Origin: Aspidiotus rigidus
Lineage: Eukaryota; Arthropoda; Insecta; Hemiptera; Diaspididae
Direction of reading: 5' to 3'
Length of the DNA stretch: 64,000 bases
Assembly: GCA_035079385.1 (NCBI GenBank)
Contig: JAVHKY010000060.1
Coordinates: 248,001-312,000, forward strand
Shown here: piece after piece, positions 46,036 to 58,527 of the stretch
Layout of the letters: every line of letters begins with the position of its first letter
How positions within the stretch are numbered: position 1 is the first letter of the stretch
The notes under the pieces: generated by a model
Told to the model about the DNA's origin: nothing
Database searches by the model: none
What the model saw: only the letters and a program-made list of their open reading frames with translations
Position numbers and translations under genes: made by a program

Positions 46036-48305
46036 TCTATATTACTAAAGCGAAGCTATCACTACTTATCACTAAACGGCCGACGAATTGTTTTTTGGCT
46101 TTTTCGATCCGCCTGATGGTGTGTAGCGACTAGCGACCGTGTTTCTCATTTTCTCATCAGTGCCGGAACATTTTGAAAACAAATGGTTGACGTGTACATA
46201 CGTACATTGAAGACTTCGACTATTTATCCTACGTATGATAAATAGTCAAAGGTTGAAGACGAATTTCTATTGTTAAAATTGTAGTTGTAGTAGTAGGTAA
46301 CAAATTAATGTCGATGAACATTATTCGAATTTCGAATTTATCATAGCTTTCGAATTCATTTCTGTTGTGATTTGTAAACTAATCTGTAGAAGGTCTTCAC
46401 TTCGTTTTTTCATTTTGGATTCAAGATTATTGCTGTTCGTGTTTATACTTCTTTTACTCGATTAAATTATTCCTGACCTATGATAGATGTTCATAGGTAC
46501 CTACTAATCTATGCTCTTTGTCAACAATTTCAGCAAATTACTCTTTATCCATTCTAAAGGAATTCGATTTATTATTTTGGGAATCGTTCAATCTATTTTA
46601 TAATCCAGCCGGCATATATAGGCCTAATAGTGTCGATATTACAATGAATATATTTATCATTATTTGCATTGTGCAAGTGAGAATAAGTTGTATGAAGCCA
46701 TTGCTGCTCCACTACCTAACCTTGGGAATTTTTCGACTATTTTTGACTTTTGTTTAATTTTATTTTATAAACTTTATATTTTTTAGTTTAATTTTATATT
46801 GGTTTGTTGATTTTCAAATTTTTGCCCTTTTTGTTTTTAAATTTTTAACTCCTATAAATTGACTATTGACATAAATTTCTAAGTTACAAGTGTGTAATTC
46901 TTCTGAAATATAGTCAGTAATAATTTTAGGTGAGAGAGTGAAGTTTTTAAGCGTGCAAGCAGTTTCATTGTATTGAGGATAACTGATGTCAACCGAAATC
47001 CGAATAAAAGTTTCTGATGATTAAGTAAATGATGGAGTATGAAGAATATGTGGGTGTGTTTTATTCTTGAGATGGGGTTGGAAATTATAAGCTGAAACCT
47101 AATGTGAGAGACGTGTATTCGGGAAAAATAGAGGGAGCGATACCGCAGGGATGTTGACTAAATGAATATTATAATGAAGATTTTAATCAGGATTATATTA
47201 TTCAACCAAAAAAGTTGAATTGAAAGTTATAATGAAAAACAATGGCGTTAAACAAAGTTAAACAAGGAATTCACAGATCCTCTTCTATGGGATGGATTGA
47301 TTTCAATATTGAGAATTGAATTCAAAATTAAAGTCCCAAAAAAACGGGTTGGATTTGATAAACTTTCTAAAATTGAGCTAACGAAAGCTGGAGGGAATCG
47401 GAAAAATTGGAAAAATTAGGAGTTTTAAGCTGTGTATGATAGACGGGGGTTAGGAAAAATGTTTTCTATCAAATGAGTCGGATATAAAACAATTGAAACA
47501 TTATGGGAATTGAGCTATGTATGACAGGAGAGGATCTTGGAAAACATTGAACCACCAGATGAGTTGAAATTGAAAAAATTTTGTACATCGAGCTATACAA
47601 TTATGACAAGAGGGTTGACTTGGATTATAAACTGGAGAAGGACTTGACGTCATCACGATTTGACGGAAGAATACTTACAGAATAGTGAATTACAAAAATA
47701 CGGACTGGACGTCAAAAATAACTGTTAGCTGGAGGTGAGTGGACCCGAAAGAATATATTAAGGACCTTGAGAAGAAAAAGTGAAAGCGAAATGAGAAAAT
47801 GAATCAACTAATCTTAGAATCGAAACCTTTTTCTTCTATTCATTTGCGGATTGCAGGAAGACGACACGTAGAATCAATTATTACGGTACGGATAATTACA
47901 GGAGATAGATGTAGAAGACTGAAAAAGATGGAGAGTTTGCACAAAAATTTTGAATACAGGTCCAGAGAAAAGATATCTACAGAATTTCTGTTATTTTTTA
48001 TTATTTTTTTTTTCATTATTTTCCAGAATAGGAATTTCTACATCATTTACCGAGGTTATTAAAATTTATTCCTGTATTTACATGTTCTCCATAAAAAATT
48101 TGTTTTGTCTTATGTCAATTATTCATTGACAATTCCTTACTTCTTCTGTTTTGTTATGAGTGATAGGCAATATGAAGAAATATTTGAAAATTTAGATGAC
48201 ACAAGTATCAAAAAATGAAAAAAATAAGGAGAAATGAAATGTCTAAAATATTAAATTAATACGTGACAACGTGAGAGGCGCGCCAAAGGCGCGCCGTCTT
48301 GCTAG
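46036..48305 (+). mobile_element. Helitron unit A, long form (2270 bp)
   Basis: Contains about 1.1 kb (46740-47850) that is missing from B to E, part of which matches the Helitron inside the retrotransposon. Differs from B to E at several indels near the 5' end (GATGGTGTG for GGTGTG, no CAGTA insertion, no AATTAATAATTTATTCTTT insertion). Confidence 0.9.
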
Positions 48306-49498
48306 TCTATATTACTAAAGCGAAGCTATCACTACTTATCACTAAACGGCCGACGAATTGTTTTTTGGCTTTTTCGATCCGCCTGGTGTGTAGCGACTAG
48401 CGACCGTGTTTCTCATTTTCTCATCAGTGCCGGAACATTTTGAAAACCAGTAAATGGTTGACGTGTACATACGTACATTGAAGACTTTGACTATTTATCC
48501 TAGGTATGATAAATAGTCAAAGATTGAAGACGAATTTTTATTGTTAATTGTAGTTGTAGTAGTAGGTAACAAATTAATGTCGATGAACATTATTCGAATT
48601 AATAATTTATTCTTTATTCGAATTTCGAATTTATCATAGCTTTCGAATTCATTTCTGTTGTGATTTGTAAACTAATCTGTAGAAGGTCTTCACTTCGTTT
48701 TTTCATTTTGGATTCAAGATTATTGCTGTTCGTGTTTATACTTCTTTTACTGGATTAAATTATTCCTGACCTATGATAGATGTTCATAGGTACTACTAAT
48801 CTATGCTCTTTGTCAACAATTTCAGCAAATTACTCTTTATCCATTCTAAAGGAATTCGATTTATTATTTTGGGAATCGATTTATTATTTTGGGAATCGTT
48901 CAATCTATTTTATAATCCAGCCGGCATATAGGCCTAATAGTGTCGATATTACAATGAATATTTATCATTATTTGCATTGTGCAAGTGAGAATAAGTTGTA
49001 TGAAGCCATTGCTGCTCCACTACCTAACCTTGGGAATTTTTCGACTATTTTACGACACGTAGAATCAATTATTACGGTACGGATAATTAGAGGAGATAGA
49101 TCTAGAAGACTGAAAAAGATGGAGAGTTTGCACAAAAATTTTGAATACAGGTCCAGAGAAAAGTTATCTACAGAATTTCTGTTATTTTTTATTATTTTTT
49201 TTTTTTCATTATTTTCCAGAATAGGAATTTCTACATCATTTACCGAGGTTATTAAAATTTATTCCTGTATTTACATGTTCTCCATAAAAAATTTGTTTTG
49301 TCTTATGTCAATTATTCATTGACAATTCCTTACTTCTTCTGTTTTGTTATGAGTGATAGGCAATATGAAGAAATATTTGAAAATTTAGATGACACAAGTA
49401 TCAAAAAATGAAAAAAATAAGGAGAAATGAAATGTCTAAAATATTAAATTAATACGTGACAACGTGAGAGGCGCGCCAAAGGCGCGCCGTCTTGCTAG
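48306..49498 (+). mobile_element. Helitron unit B, short form (1193 bp)
   Basis: Short form in which sequence jumps from GACTATTT to ACGACACGTAG, and which has a 20-bp tandem duplication (GATTTATTATTTTGGGAATC twice, near 48860-48897). It carries a perfect 15-bp hairpin at 48485-48522. The 180-codon frame at 48780-49322 is not supported as a gene. Confidence 0.92.
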
Positions 49499-50691
49499 TC
49501 TATATTACTAAAGCGAAGCTATCACTACTTATCACTAAACGGCCGACGAATTGTTTTTTGGCTTTTTCGATCCGCCTGGTGTGTAGCGACTAGCGACCGT
49601 GTTTCTCATTTTCTCATCAGTGCCGGAACATTTTGAAAACCAGTAAATGGTTGACGTGTACATACGTACATTGAAGACTTTGACTATTTATCCTAGGTAT
49701 GATAAATAGTCAAAGATTGAAGACGAATTTTTATTGTTAATTGTAGTTGTAGTAGTAGGTAACAAATTAATGTCGATGAACATTATTCGAATTAATAATT
49801 TATTCTTTATTCGAATTTCGAATTTATCATAGCTTTCGAATTCATTTCTGTTGTGATTTGTAAACTAATCTGTAGAAGGTCTTCACTTCGTTTTTTCATT
49901 TTGGATTCAAGATTATTGCTGTTCGTGTTTATACTTCTTTTACTGGATTAAATTATTCCTGACCTATGATAGATGTTCATAGGTACTACTAATCTATGCT
50001 CTTTGTCAACAATTTCAGCAAATTACTCTTTATCCATTCTAAAGGAATTCGATTTATTATTTTGGGAATCGATTTATTATTTTGGGAATCGTTCAATCTA
50101 TTTTATAATCCAGCCGGCATATAGGCCTAATAGTGTCGATATTACAATGAATATTTATCATTATTTGCATTGTGCAAGTGAGAATAAGTTGTATGAAGCC
50201 ATTGCTGCTCCACTACCTAACCTTGGGAATTTTTCGACTATTTTACGACACGTAGAATCAATTATTACGGTACGGATAATTAGAGGAGATAGATCTAGAA
50301 GACTGAAAAAGATGGAGAGTTTGCACAAAAATTTTGAATACAGGTCCAGAGAAAAGTTATCTACAGAATTTCTGTTATTTTTTATTATTTTTTTTTTTTC
50401 ATTATTTTCCAGAATAGGAATTTCTACATCATTTACCGAGGTTATTAAAATTTATTCCTGTATTTACATGTTCTCCATAAAAAATTTGTTTTGTCTTATG
50501 TCAATTATTCATTGACAATTCCTTACTTCTTCTGTTTTGTTATGAGTGATAGGCAATATGAAGAAATATTTGAAAATTTAGATGACACAAGTATCAAAAA
50601 ATGAAAAAAATAAGGAGAAATGAAATGTCTAAAATATTAAATTAATACGTGACAACGTGAGAGGCGCGCCAAAGGCGCGCCGTCTTGCTAG
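49499..50691 (+). mobile_element. Helitron unit C, short form (1193 bp)
   Basis: No difference from unit B was seen in the lines compared. Confidence 0.92.
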
Positions 50692-51884
50692 TCTATATTA
50701 CTAAAGCGAAGCTATCACTACTTATCACTAAACGGCCGACGAATTGTTTTTTGGCTTTTTCGATCCGCCTGGTGTGTAGCGACTAGCGACCGTGTTTCTC
50801 ATTTTCTCATCAGTGCCGGAACATTTTGAAAACCAGTAAATGGTTGACGTGTACATACGTACATTGAAGACTTTGACTATTTATCCTAGGTATGATAAAT
50901 AGTCAAAGATTGAAGACGAATTTTTATTGTTAATTGTAGTTGTAGTAGTAGGTAACAAATTAATGTCGATGAACATTATTCGAATTAATAATTTATTCTT
51001 TATTCGAATTTCGAATTTATCATAGCTTTCGAATTCATTTCTGTTGTGATTTGTAAACTAATCTGTAGAAGGTCTTCACTTCGTTTTTTCATTTTGGATT
51101 CAAGATTATTGCTGTTCGTGTTTATACTTCTTTTACTGGATTAAATTATTCCTGACCTATGATAGATGTTCATAGGTACTACTAATCTATGCTCTTTGTC
51201 AACAATTTCAGCAAATTACTCTTTATCCATTCTAAAGGAATTCGATTTATTATTTTGGGAATCGATTTATTATTTTGGGAATCGTTCAATCTATTTTATA
51301 ATCCAGCCGGCATATAGGCCTAATAGTGTCGATATTACAATGAATATTTATCATTATTTGCATTGTGCAAGTGAGAATAAGTTGTATGAAGCCATTGCTG
51401 CTCCACTACCTAACCTTGGGAATTTTTCGACTATTTTACGACACGTAGAATCAATTATTACGGTACGGATAATTAGAGGAGATAGATCTAGAAGACTGAA
51501 AAAGATGGAGAGTTTGCACAAAAATTTTGAATACAGGTCCAGAGAAAAGTTATCTACAGAATTTCTGTTATTTTTTATTATTTTTTTTTTTTCATTATTT
51601 TCCAGAATAGGAATTTCTACATCATTTACCGAGGTTATTAAAATTTATTCCTGTATTTACATGTTCTCCATAAAAAATTTGTTTTGTCTTATGTCAATTA
51701 TTCATTGACAATTCCTTACTTCTTCTGTTTTGTTATGAGTGATAGGCAATATGAAGAAATATTTGAAAATTTAGATGACACAAGTATCAAAAAATGAAAA
51801 AAATAAGGAGAAATGAAATGTCTAAAATATTAAATTAATACGTGACAACGTGAGAGGCGCGCCAAAGGCGCGCCGTCTTGCTAG
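50692..51884 (+). mobile_element. Helitron unit D, short form (1193 bp)
   Basis: No difference from unit B was seen in the lines compared. Confidence 0.92.
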
Positions 51885-53077
51885 TCTATATTACTAAAGC
51901 GAAGCTATCACTACTTATCACTAAACGGCCGACGAATTGTTTTTTGGCTTTTTCGATCCGCCTGGTGTGTAGCGACTAGCGACCGTGTTTCTCATTTTCT
52001 CATCAGTGCCGGAACATTTTGAAAACCAGTAAATGGTTGACGTGTACATACGTACATTGAAGACTTTGACTATTTATCCTAGGTATGATAAATAGTCAAA
52101 GATTGAAGACGAATTTTTATTGTTAATTGTAGTTGTAGTAGTAGGTAACAAATTAATGTCGATGAACATTATTCGAATTAATAATTTATTCTTTATTCGA
52201 ATTTCGAATTTATCATAGCTTTCGAATTCATTTCTGTTGTGATTTGTAAACTAATCTGTAGAAGGTCTTCACTTCGTTTTTTCATTTTGGATTCAAGATT
52301 ATTGCTGTTCGTGTTTATACTTCTTTTACTGGATTAAATTATTCCTGACCTATGATAGATGTTCATAGGTACTACTAATCTATGCTCTTTGTCAACAATT
52401 TCAGCAAATTACTCTTTATCCATTCTAAAGGAATTCGATTTATTATTTTGGGAATCGATTTATTATTTTGGGAATCGTTCAATCTATTTTATAATCCAGC
52501 CGGCATATAGGCCTAATAGTGTCGATATTACAATGAATATTTATCATTATTTGCATTGTGCAAGTGAGAATAAGTTGTATGAAGCCATTGCTGCTCCACT
52601 ACCTAACCTTGGGAATTTTTCGACTATTTTACGACACGTAGAATCAATTATTACGGTACGGATAATTAGAGGAGATAGATCTAGAAGACTGAAAAAGATG
52701 GAGAGTTTGCACAAAAATTTTGAATACAGGTCCAGAGAAAAGTTATCTACAGAATTTCTGTTATTTTTTATTATTTTTTTTTTTTCATTATTTTCCAGAA
52801 TAGGAATTTCTACATCATTTACCGAGGTTATTAAAATTTATTCCTGTATTTACATGTTCTCCATAAAAAATTTGTTTTGTCTTATGTCAATTATTCATTG
52901 ACAATTCCTTACTTCTTCTGTTTTGTTATGAGTGATAGGCAATATGAAGAAATATTTGAAAATTTAGATGACACAAGTATCAAAAAATGAAAAAAATAAG
53001 GAGAAATGAAATGTCTAAAATATTAAATTAATACGTGACAACGTGAGAGGCGCGCCAAAGGCGCGCCGTCTTGCTAG
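51885..53077 (+). mobile_element. Helitron unit E, short form (1193 bp)
   Basis: No difference from unit B was seen in the lines compared. Confidence 0.92.
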
Positions 53078-55371
53078 TCTATATTACTAAAGCGAAGCTA
53101 TCACTACTTATCACTAAACGGCCGACGAATTGTTTTTTGGCTTTTTCGATCCGCCTGGTGTGTAGCGACTAGCGACCGTGTTTCTCATTTTCTCATCAGT
53201 GCCGGAACATTTTGAAAACCAGTAAATGGTTGACGTGTACATACGTACATTGAAGACTTTGACTATTTATCCTAGGTATGATAAATAGTCAAAGATTGAA
53301 GACGAATTTTTATTGTTAATTGTAGTTGTAGTAGTAGGTAACAAATTAATGTCGATGAACATTATTCGAATTAATAATTTATTCTTTATTCGAATTTCGA
53401 ATTTATCATAGCTTTCGAATTCATTTCTGTTGTGATTTGTAAACTAATCTGTAGAAGGTCTTCACTTCGTTTTTTCATTTTGGATTCAAGATTATTGCTG
53501 TTCGTGTTTATACTTCTTTTACTCGATTAAATTATTCCTGACCTATGATAGATGTTCATAGGTACCTACTAATCTATGCTCTTTGTCAACAATTTCAGCA
53601 AATTACTCTTTATCCATTCTAAAGGAATTCGATTTATTATTTTGGGAATCGTTCAATCTATTTTATAATCCAGCCGGCATATATAGGCCTAATAGTGTCG
53701 ATATTACAATGAATATATTTATCATTATTTGCATTGTGCAAGTGAGAATAAGTTGTATGAAGCCATTGCTGCTCCACTACCTAACCTTGGGAATTTTTCG
53801 ACTATTTTTGACTTTTGTTTAATTTTATTTTATAAACTTTATATTTTTTAGTTTAATTTTATATTGGTTTGTTGATTTTCAAATTTTTGCCCTTTTTGTT
53901 TTTAAATTTTTAACTCCTATAAATTGACTATTGACATAAATTTCTAAGTTACAAGTGTGTAATTCTTCTGAAATATAGTCAGTAATAATTTTAGGTGAGA
54001 GAGTGAAGTTTTTAAGCGTGCAAGCAGTTTCATTGTATTGAGGATAACTGATGTCAACCGAAATCCGAATAAAAGTTTCTGATGATTAAGTAAATGATGG
54101 AGTATGAAGAATATGTGGGTGTGTTTTATTCTTGAGATGGGGTTGGAAATTATAAGCTGAAACCTAATGTGAGAGACGTGTATTCGGGAAAAATAGAGGG
54201 AGCGATACCGCAGGGATGTTGACTAAATGAATATTATAATGAAGATTTTAATCAGGATTATATTATTCAACCAAAAAAGTTGAATTGAAAGTTATAATGA
54301 AAAACAATGGCGTTAAACAAAGTTAAACAAGGAATTCACAGATCCTCTTCTATGGGATGGATTGATTTCAATATTGAGAATTGAATTCAAAATTAAAGTC
54401 CCAAAAAAACGGGTTGCATTTGATAAACTTTCTAAAATTGAGCCAACTAAAGCTGGAGGGAATCGGAAAAATTGGAAAAATTAGGACTTTTAAGCTGTGT
54501 ATGATAGACGGGGGTTAGGAAAAATGTTTTCTATCAAATGAGTCGGATATAAAACAATTGAAACATTATGGGAATTGAGCTATGTATGACAGGAGAGGAT
54601 CTTGGAAAACATTGAACCACCAGATGAGTTGAAATTGAAAAAATTTTGTACATCGAGCTATACAATTATGACAAGAGGGTTGACTTGGATTATAAACTGG
54701 AGAAGGACTTGACGTCATCACGATCTGACAGAAGAATACTTACAGAATAGTGAATTACAAAAATACGGACTCGACGTCAAAAATAACTGTTAGCTGGAGG
54801 TGAGTGGACCCGAAAGAATATATTAAGGACCTTGAGAAGAAAAAGTGAAAGCGAAATGAGAAAATGAATCAACTAATCTTAGAATCGAAACCTTTTTCTT
54901 CTATTCATTTGCAGATTGCAGGAAGACGACACGTAGAATCAATTATTGCGGTACGGATAATTAGAGGAGATAGATGTAGAAGACTGAAAAAGATGGAGAG
55001 TTTGCACAAAAATTTTGAATACAGGTCCAGAGAAAAGTTATCTACAGAATTTCTGTTATTTTTTATTATTTTTTTTTTCCATTATTTTCCAGAATAGGAA
55101 TTTCTACATTATTTACCGAGGTTATTAAAAATTATTCCTGTATTTACATGTTCTCCATAAAAAATTTGTTTTGTCTTATGTCAATTATTCATTGACAATT
55201 CCTTACTTCTTCTGTTTTGTTATGAGTGATAGGCAATATGAAGAAATATTTGAAAATTTAGATGACACAAGTATCAAAAAATAAAAAAAATAAGGAGAAA
55301 TGAAATGTCTAAAATATTAAATTAATACGTGACAACGTAAGAGGCGCGCCATAGGCGCGCCGTCTTGCTAG
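53078..55371 (+). mobile_element. Helitron unit F, long form, chimeric (2294 bp)
   Basis: The first 310 bp or so carry the B-to-E variants (GGTGTG, CAGTAAATGG, the AATTAATAATTTATTCTTT insertion at 53369-53388). From ACTCGATT at 53521 onward it follows the unit A long form, with the 1.1-kb segment and no 20-bp duplication. The change of type lies between 53391 and 53520. Confidence 0.88.
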
Positions 55372-56256
55372 TCTATAATACTAAGTCTTCCAAACTCCGT
55401 TTATCAAAATTTGATAATACGCGACTTTTGTATTTTTTTTTTTTTTTTGGCTTTTCGCTTACGCGTACTCCACTTATCAGTCTTTGTCTCTTCAATATAT
55501 CTCCGTGTTTTTAATGTTTCTATGAAAATCTTTGCCGGAACGGCTCTATTATATGGGACGAATTATTATTAATTTTGGAAAAAATAAATGATAAGGAATG
55601 CGTAATATTGACGAAAAAATTGAGTACCTATCTAGTGCATATCTGGACAATTTCATGTAGACAAAGTTATCCCAAGGAAATTGATATTTCGAGTGAGTGT
55701 TATCCTGAGAGTTTTTATCAATTATCCTCGCACATCCGTGCCTGGAAATGAATAATTTTATCGGGTGACTTTTCATCAATTATCTGGAGACCCTTCAGAG
55801 TAAACTTATTTTTATCCAGAGAGTGTGATCTAAAGGAGTTCGATTCATTACCTATCTTAAATAATAAAGCGTTCAGTTATATTTGGGGATAATTGTTCAA
55901 TCTATTTTCTAAGCCATGCATATCGATACTACAGTGAGTGTTAATTTGTACTGTGCAAGTGAGAATAAGTCGTATGAAGCCATTGATGTTTCATCCGATG
56001 GCAGTTGTATGTTTCATTCTTTCTTGTAGTCATTATTATTTGGTAATACACTTCTTTCACAAGACTTGAGATTCTGTCCATTGAAACCTAACTAGAGACA
56101 AACCTTGATACTTCTACTTGATTTTTATTCTTCGAGACGGGTGAGTAAGGTCAGTCCTACTCATCCTTACTTAATAGGGCCAACAATTTTTCATTTTGTT
56201 GCAAGGAAGTGTGAGACGCTATCTTTTCCTGTTTTTTTTTTTTTTTTTTCATCAGC
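55372..56256 (+). mobile_element. Diverged Helitron relic, 5' part
   Basis: Starts TCTATAATACTAAG directly at the CTAG of unit F. The body is a diverged relative of the array units: a TTTTTTTTGGCTTTTCGC block, TGCCGGAACGGC for TGCCGGAACATT, and GTGCAAGTGAGAATAAG(T)CGTATGAAGCCATTG in the same order. It is interrupted at 56256 by a LINE; no 3' hairpin and CTAG end was found beyond it. Confidence 0.7.
55950..56030 (+). pseudogene. OTU-like cysteine protease motif relic
   Basis: A short frame reads CASENKSYEAIDVSSDGSCMFHSFL and then a stop. DGSC followed by a hydrophobic residue, F and S resembles the catalytic Asp-Gly-x-Cys box of OTU-family peptidases, which some animal Helitrons encode. The array units keep the first half (CASENKLYEAIA) and lose the DGSC. 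With so few residues this is a suggestion, not an assignment. Confidence 0.4.
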
Positions 56257-56384
56257 TTTTTTTTTTTTTAATAACCTTTTATTCCGGTATTTACATATAA
56301 TCTTATCTCTTATTTACATACTTAATCTATTTCACATACCGGACGCCCATTCCTGGGCATAGGTCTCCCCTATTCTTCTCCATA

Positions 56385-56855
56385 TTATTCTATTATTTTT
56401 GCATTCCAATCTCCCATTACAATGGTATATGTTCCTCTCTCTCTTACTGTAGTACTCTGTAGTTCGTCATAGAATTTTTCCTTTATCTCGTCTTCATCAT
56501 CCAAGGTAGGTGCATATATTTGTATTATTGTGAGTTTCGTATCTTTTCCTAGGTTTATTTTCGCAACACATATTCTGTCATTCACTTTTTTAATTTCTAT
56601 TATTTTGTTCCAATTTTTGCCATTTATATAAAAACACACACCTTTTTGCCCTTTCGTTTCGCCATGATAATAAAAATAATTTTCATTTTTGCCTCTTGTT
56701 AACCCTTCACCTGTTCTTCAAACTTCTGATAGTCCTATTATGTCCCATTCAATTTTGTCTAATGCTACTTCGAATTCGTGCAATCTCTCCTCATAATACA
56801 TAATATTCAATTCTTTTTTATTATTAGTTTTTTTGTTTCTACTTTCATTTTTGTT
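56385..56855 (-). pseudogene. LINE ORF2 endonuclease fragment
   Basis: Reads MYYEERLHEFEVALDKIEWD, then IIGLSEV, a premature TGA, TGEGL, and from 56639 a frame with KLTIIQIYAPTLDDEDEIKE and YTIVMGDWNAK. These are the N-terminal and central blocks of the APE-type endonuclease of non-LTR elements. The histidine-containing C-terminal endonuclease motif and the whole reverse transcriptase are deleted. Confidence 0.75.
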
Positions 56856-56972
56856 TTCATTTTCGTTTTTAGTTTCCTATATACATTTACTGTTCATGAA
56901 TAGGGGGTGTTGAGCCTTAATTCCCCACGGTGGCTCGATCCGGCTTGGGGAATGGGTGTTCGGTGTGTTCTT

Positions 56973-57933
56973 CTATTTGCTAATCTTGAAAAAGTTCAAA
57001 GAAGCTTGAGAACTTTTTCTGTTTCCGCTATTTTTGCTGGCTTCTTTTATGGTGTTATCCTGATTGTTGGTAGCAGGCATCTCATTCACCAATTGGGTTT
57101 CTGAGCGACTAATCTTTGTTGGTTGTTGTATTTTACCATTCACAATTTCCATGCTCTTTTCACTGCTATTATCATCTTCAGGACTTCGTACATCAACTGT
57201 TCTCTTGTATCCTGTTGGTGTTTCCACATTTCCGTTCTTTTTCCACTCGTTATATCTGATTGAATCACAGCTCGCATATACAGTTATCGGACCGTCCTGT
57301 CGTTCTTTTACTTTTATTTTACCATCAAAACATCTAGCCGAGAATATAAGACCTTTATCAACTATTTCTCTTGCTTCGAACCATCTTTGATTTGTTTCTT
57401 TTGAAAGGTGCGATTGTCAAAGTAGAAAGGCGCCGTGGTTTCGATTCGTACATCTTTTCCTGTAGGTTTTTTCGCTTTTGCTATTTTCATCACCTCTTTC
57501 TTCTTCTCTATGCTAAGAAATTGTGCTAGGATGGGTTTTACACCTCTATTCGTAGGTAATCTATGTGCTACAGTGATGTCGAATTCTTTTATTGTAATTC
57601 CTAGCGCACTTATAATTTCAGTTATTTTTTCTTTAACATCTTCGCCGTCCACCTCAGTAATATTCCGAATTAGGTACTATACTTATCGTTTTTTCTTCCG
57701 TACTGATCTAGTTCGTATAATTTGCATCTCAGCTCGTTGTTTTCGTCTTTCAATCTTCCCAATTCTTCTTTCATTAAGATTCCTTCTGCTTTTAATTCCT
57801 CAACTTCGTTAACGACTTTATCCATTTTCTCGTTCGTTTCTTCGCACTTTTCTTTTATGGTCTCAATATTTCCTATTATTCCACTTGTCACCAGCACTTT
57901 GCTAAAAATAGTCGTTAACTCTTCTTCATTCAT
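56973..57933 (-). pseudogene. LINE ORF1 (coiled coil plus RNA-binding region), frameshifted
   Basis: The ATG at 57933 opens a heptad-rich coiled coil ending LKDENNELRCKLYELDQYGR (about 57770-57700). A frame change near 57665 leads to an L1-like RNA-recognition block, ITVAHRLPTNRGVKPILAQF (57600-57530), and a C-terminal domain. A second break near 57365 leads to a KVKERQDGPITVYA block and the polar tail ending at 56973. ORF1 proteins bind LINE RNA and trimerise through the coiled coil. Two or more frame breaks make this one non-functional. Confidence 0.7.
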
Positions 57934-58065
57934 TACGATTCGAATGTGGTATGCACTCACCTCGGGTAGGCCTATCTTCTTTGCTTTTTCTCAATAGTCT
58001 TGATAGGCTTTGTTTCTTCAATCACGCTTTAACAAGTCGATTTTGGATTCACTTTTAGTACCTAT

Positions 58066-58527
58066 CACGGTATAAGATGAAGAGGTAGTGACACGAACGT
58101 ATTCTGACTGTGGTAAACGCTGTCCGTGATTTTGAAGTAGTTCTGAACATCCCGAGCGCAGCGCTCGTGATGAAAGTGATGGGTAATGTACAGAGTCTTA
58201 TGGGAACGCCGCTACTTTCAAAAATTTATTGCAGGATCAGGAATCAGCCGATGCATTTCATATTTGGCATAAAAATACCATTTAATCTACTCTATAAAAT
58301 TTTGAAAGAATCACCCTTCTAAGTAAATTCTTGGATTTTTTATAATCCTTGGAAATTTCATCAATACTAGGGTACCAACGGTAACGTCTCGGCGCAGGTG
58401 GGGTGTAGAAGGAACAGGGAAACAGCACGATTGTTCGCTGCAAACCTAGCGGAAGTTTGTACGTACAACTTCAAAACTGCGGACACGATTTTAGCGTTGT
58501 GTCATTACCTCTTCATCTTATACCGTG
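58066..58527. mobile_element. 462-bp hAT-type MITE nested in the LINE
   Basis: Ends CACGGTATAAGATGAAGAGGTA(G/A)TGACAC and inverse, about 30 bp. Perfect 8-bp duplications GTACCTAT at 58058-58065 and 58528-58535. The interior holds no frame with a recognisable domain. Confidence 0.9.

Larger units (their letters stand above)
46036..55371 (+). mobile_element. Head-to-tail array of six Helitrons
   Basis: Six units each start TCTATATTACTAAAGCGAAGC and end with the GGCGCGCC-AAA-GGCGCGCC hairpin (AAA is ATA in the last unit) plus GTCTTGCTAG. Each CTAG is followed immediately by the TC of the next unit. The units are A 46036-48305, B 48306-49498, C 49499-50691, D 50692-51884, E 51885-53077 and F 53078-55371. 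B to E have exactly the same length (1193 bp) and identical translated frames and line content. Host bases at the edges are A46035 and T55372, as expected of Helitron insertion between A and T. No Rep/helicase gene is present. Confidence 0.93.

Noticed and set aside
48780..52901. Four identical 180-codon frames (48780, 49973, 51166, 52359) in the tandem array
   Set aside because: They are the same Helitron sequence repeated, with low-complexity Phe/Ile runs and no domain beyond the possible trace of an OTU-region peptide. The frame breaks in units A and F.
46036..55371. CRISPR-like or satellite interpretation of the repeats
   Set aside because: The period is 1193 bp with Helitron termini at every joint, so a satellite or CRISPR array does not fit.
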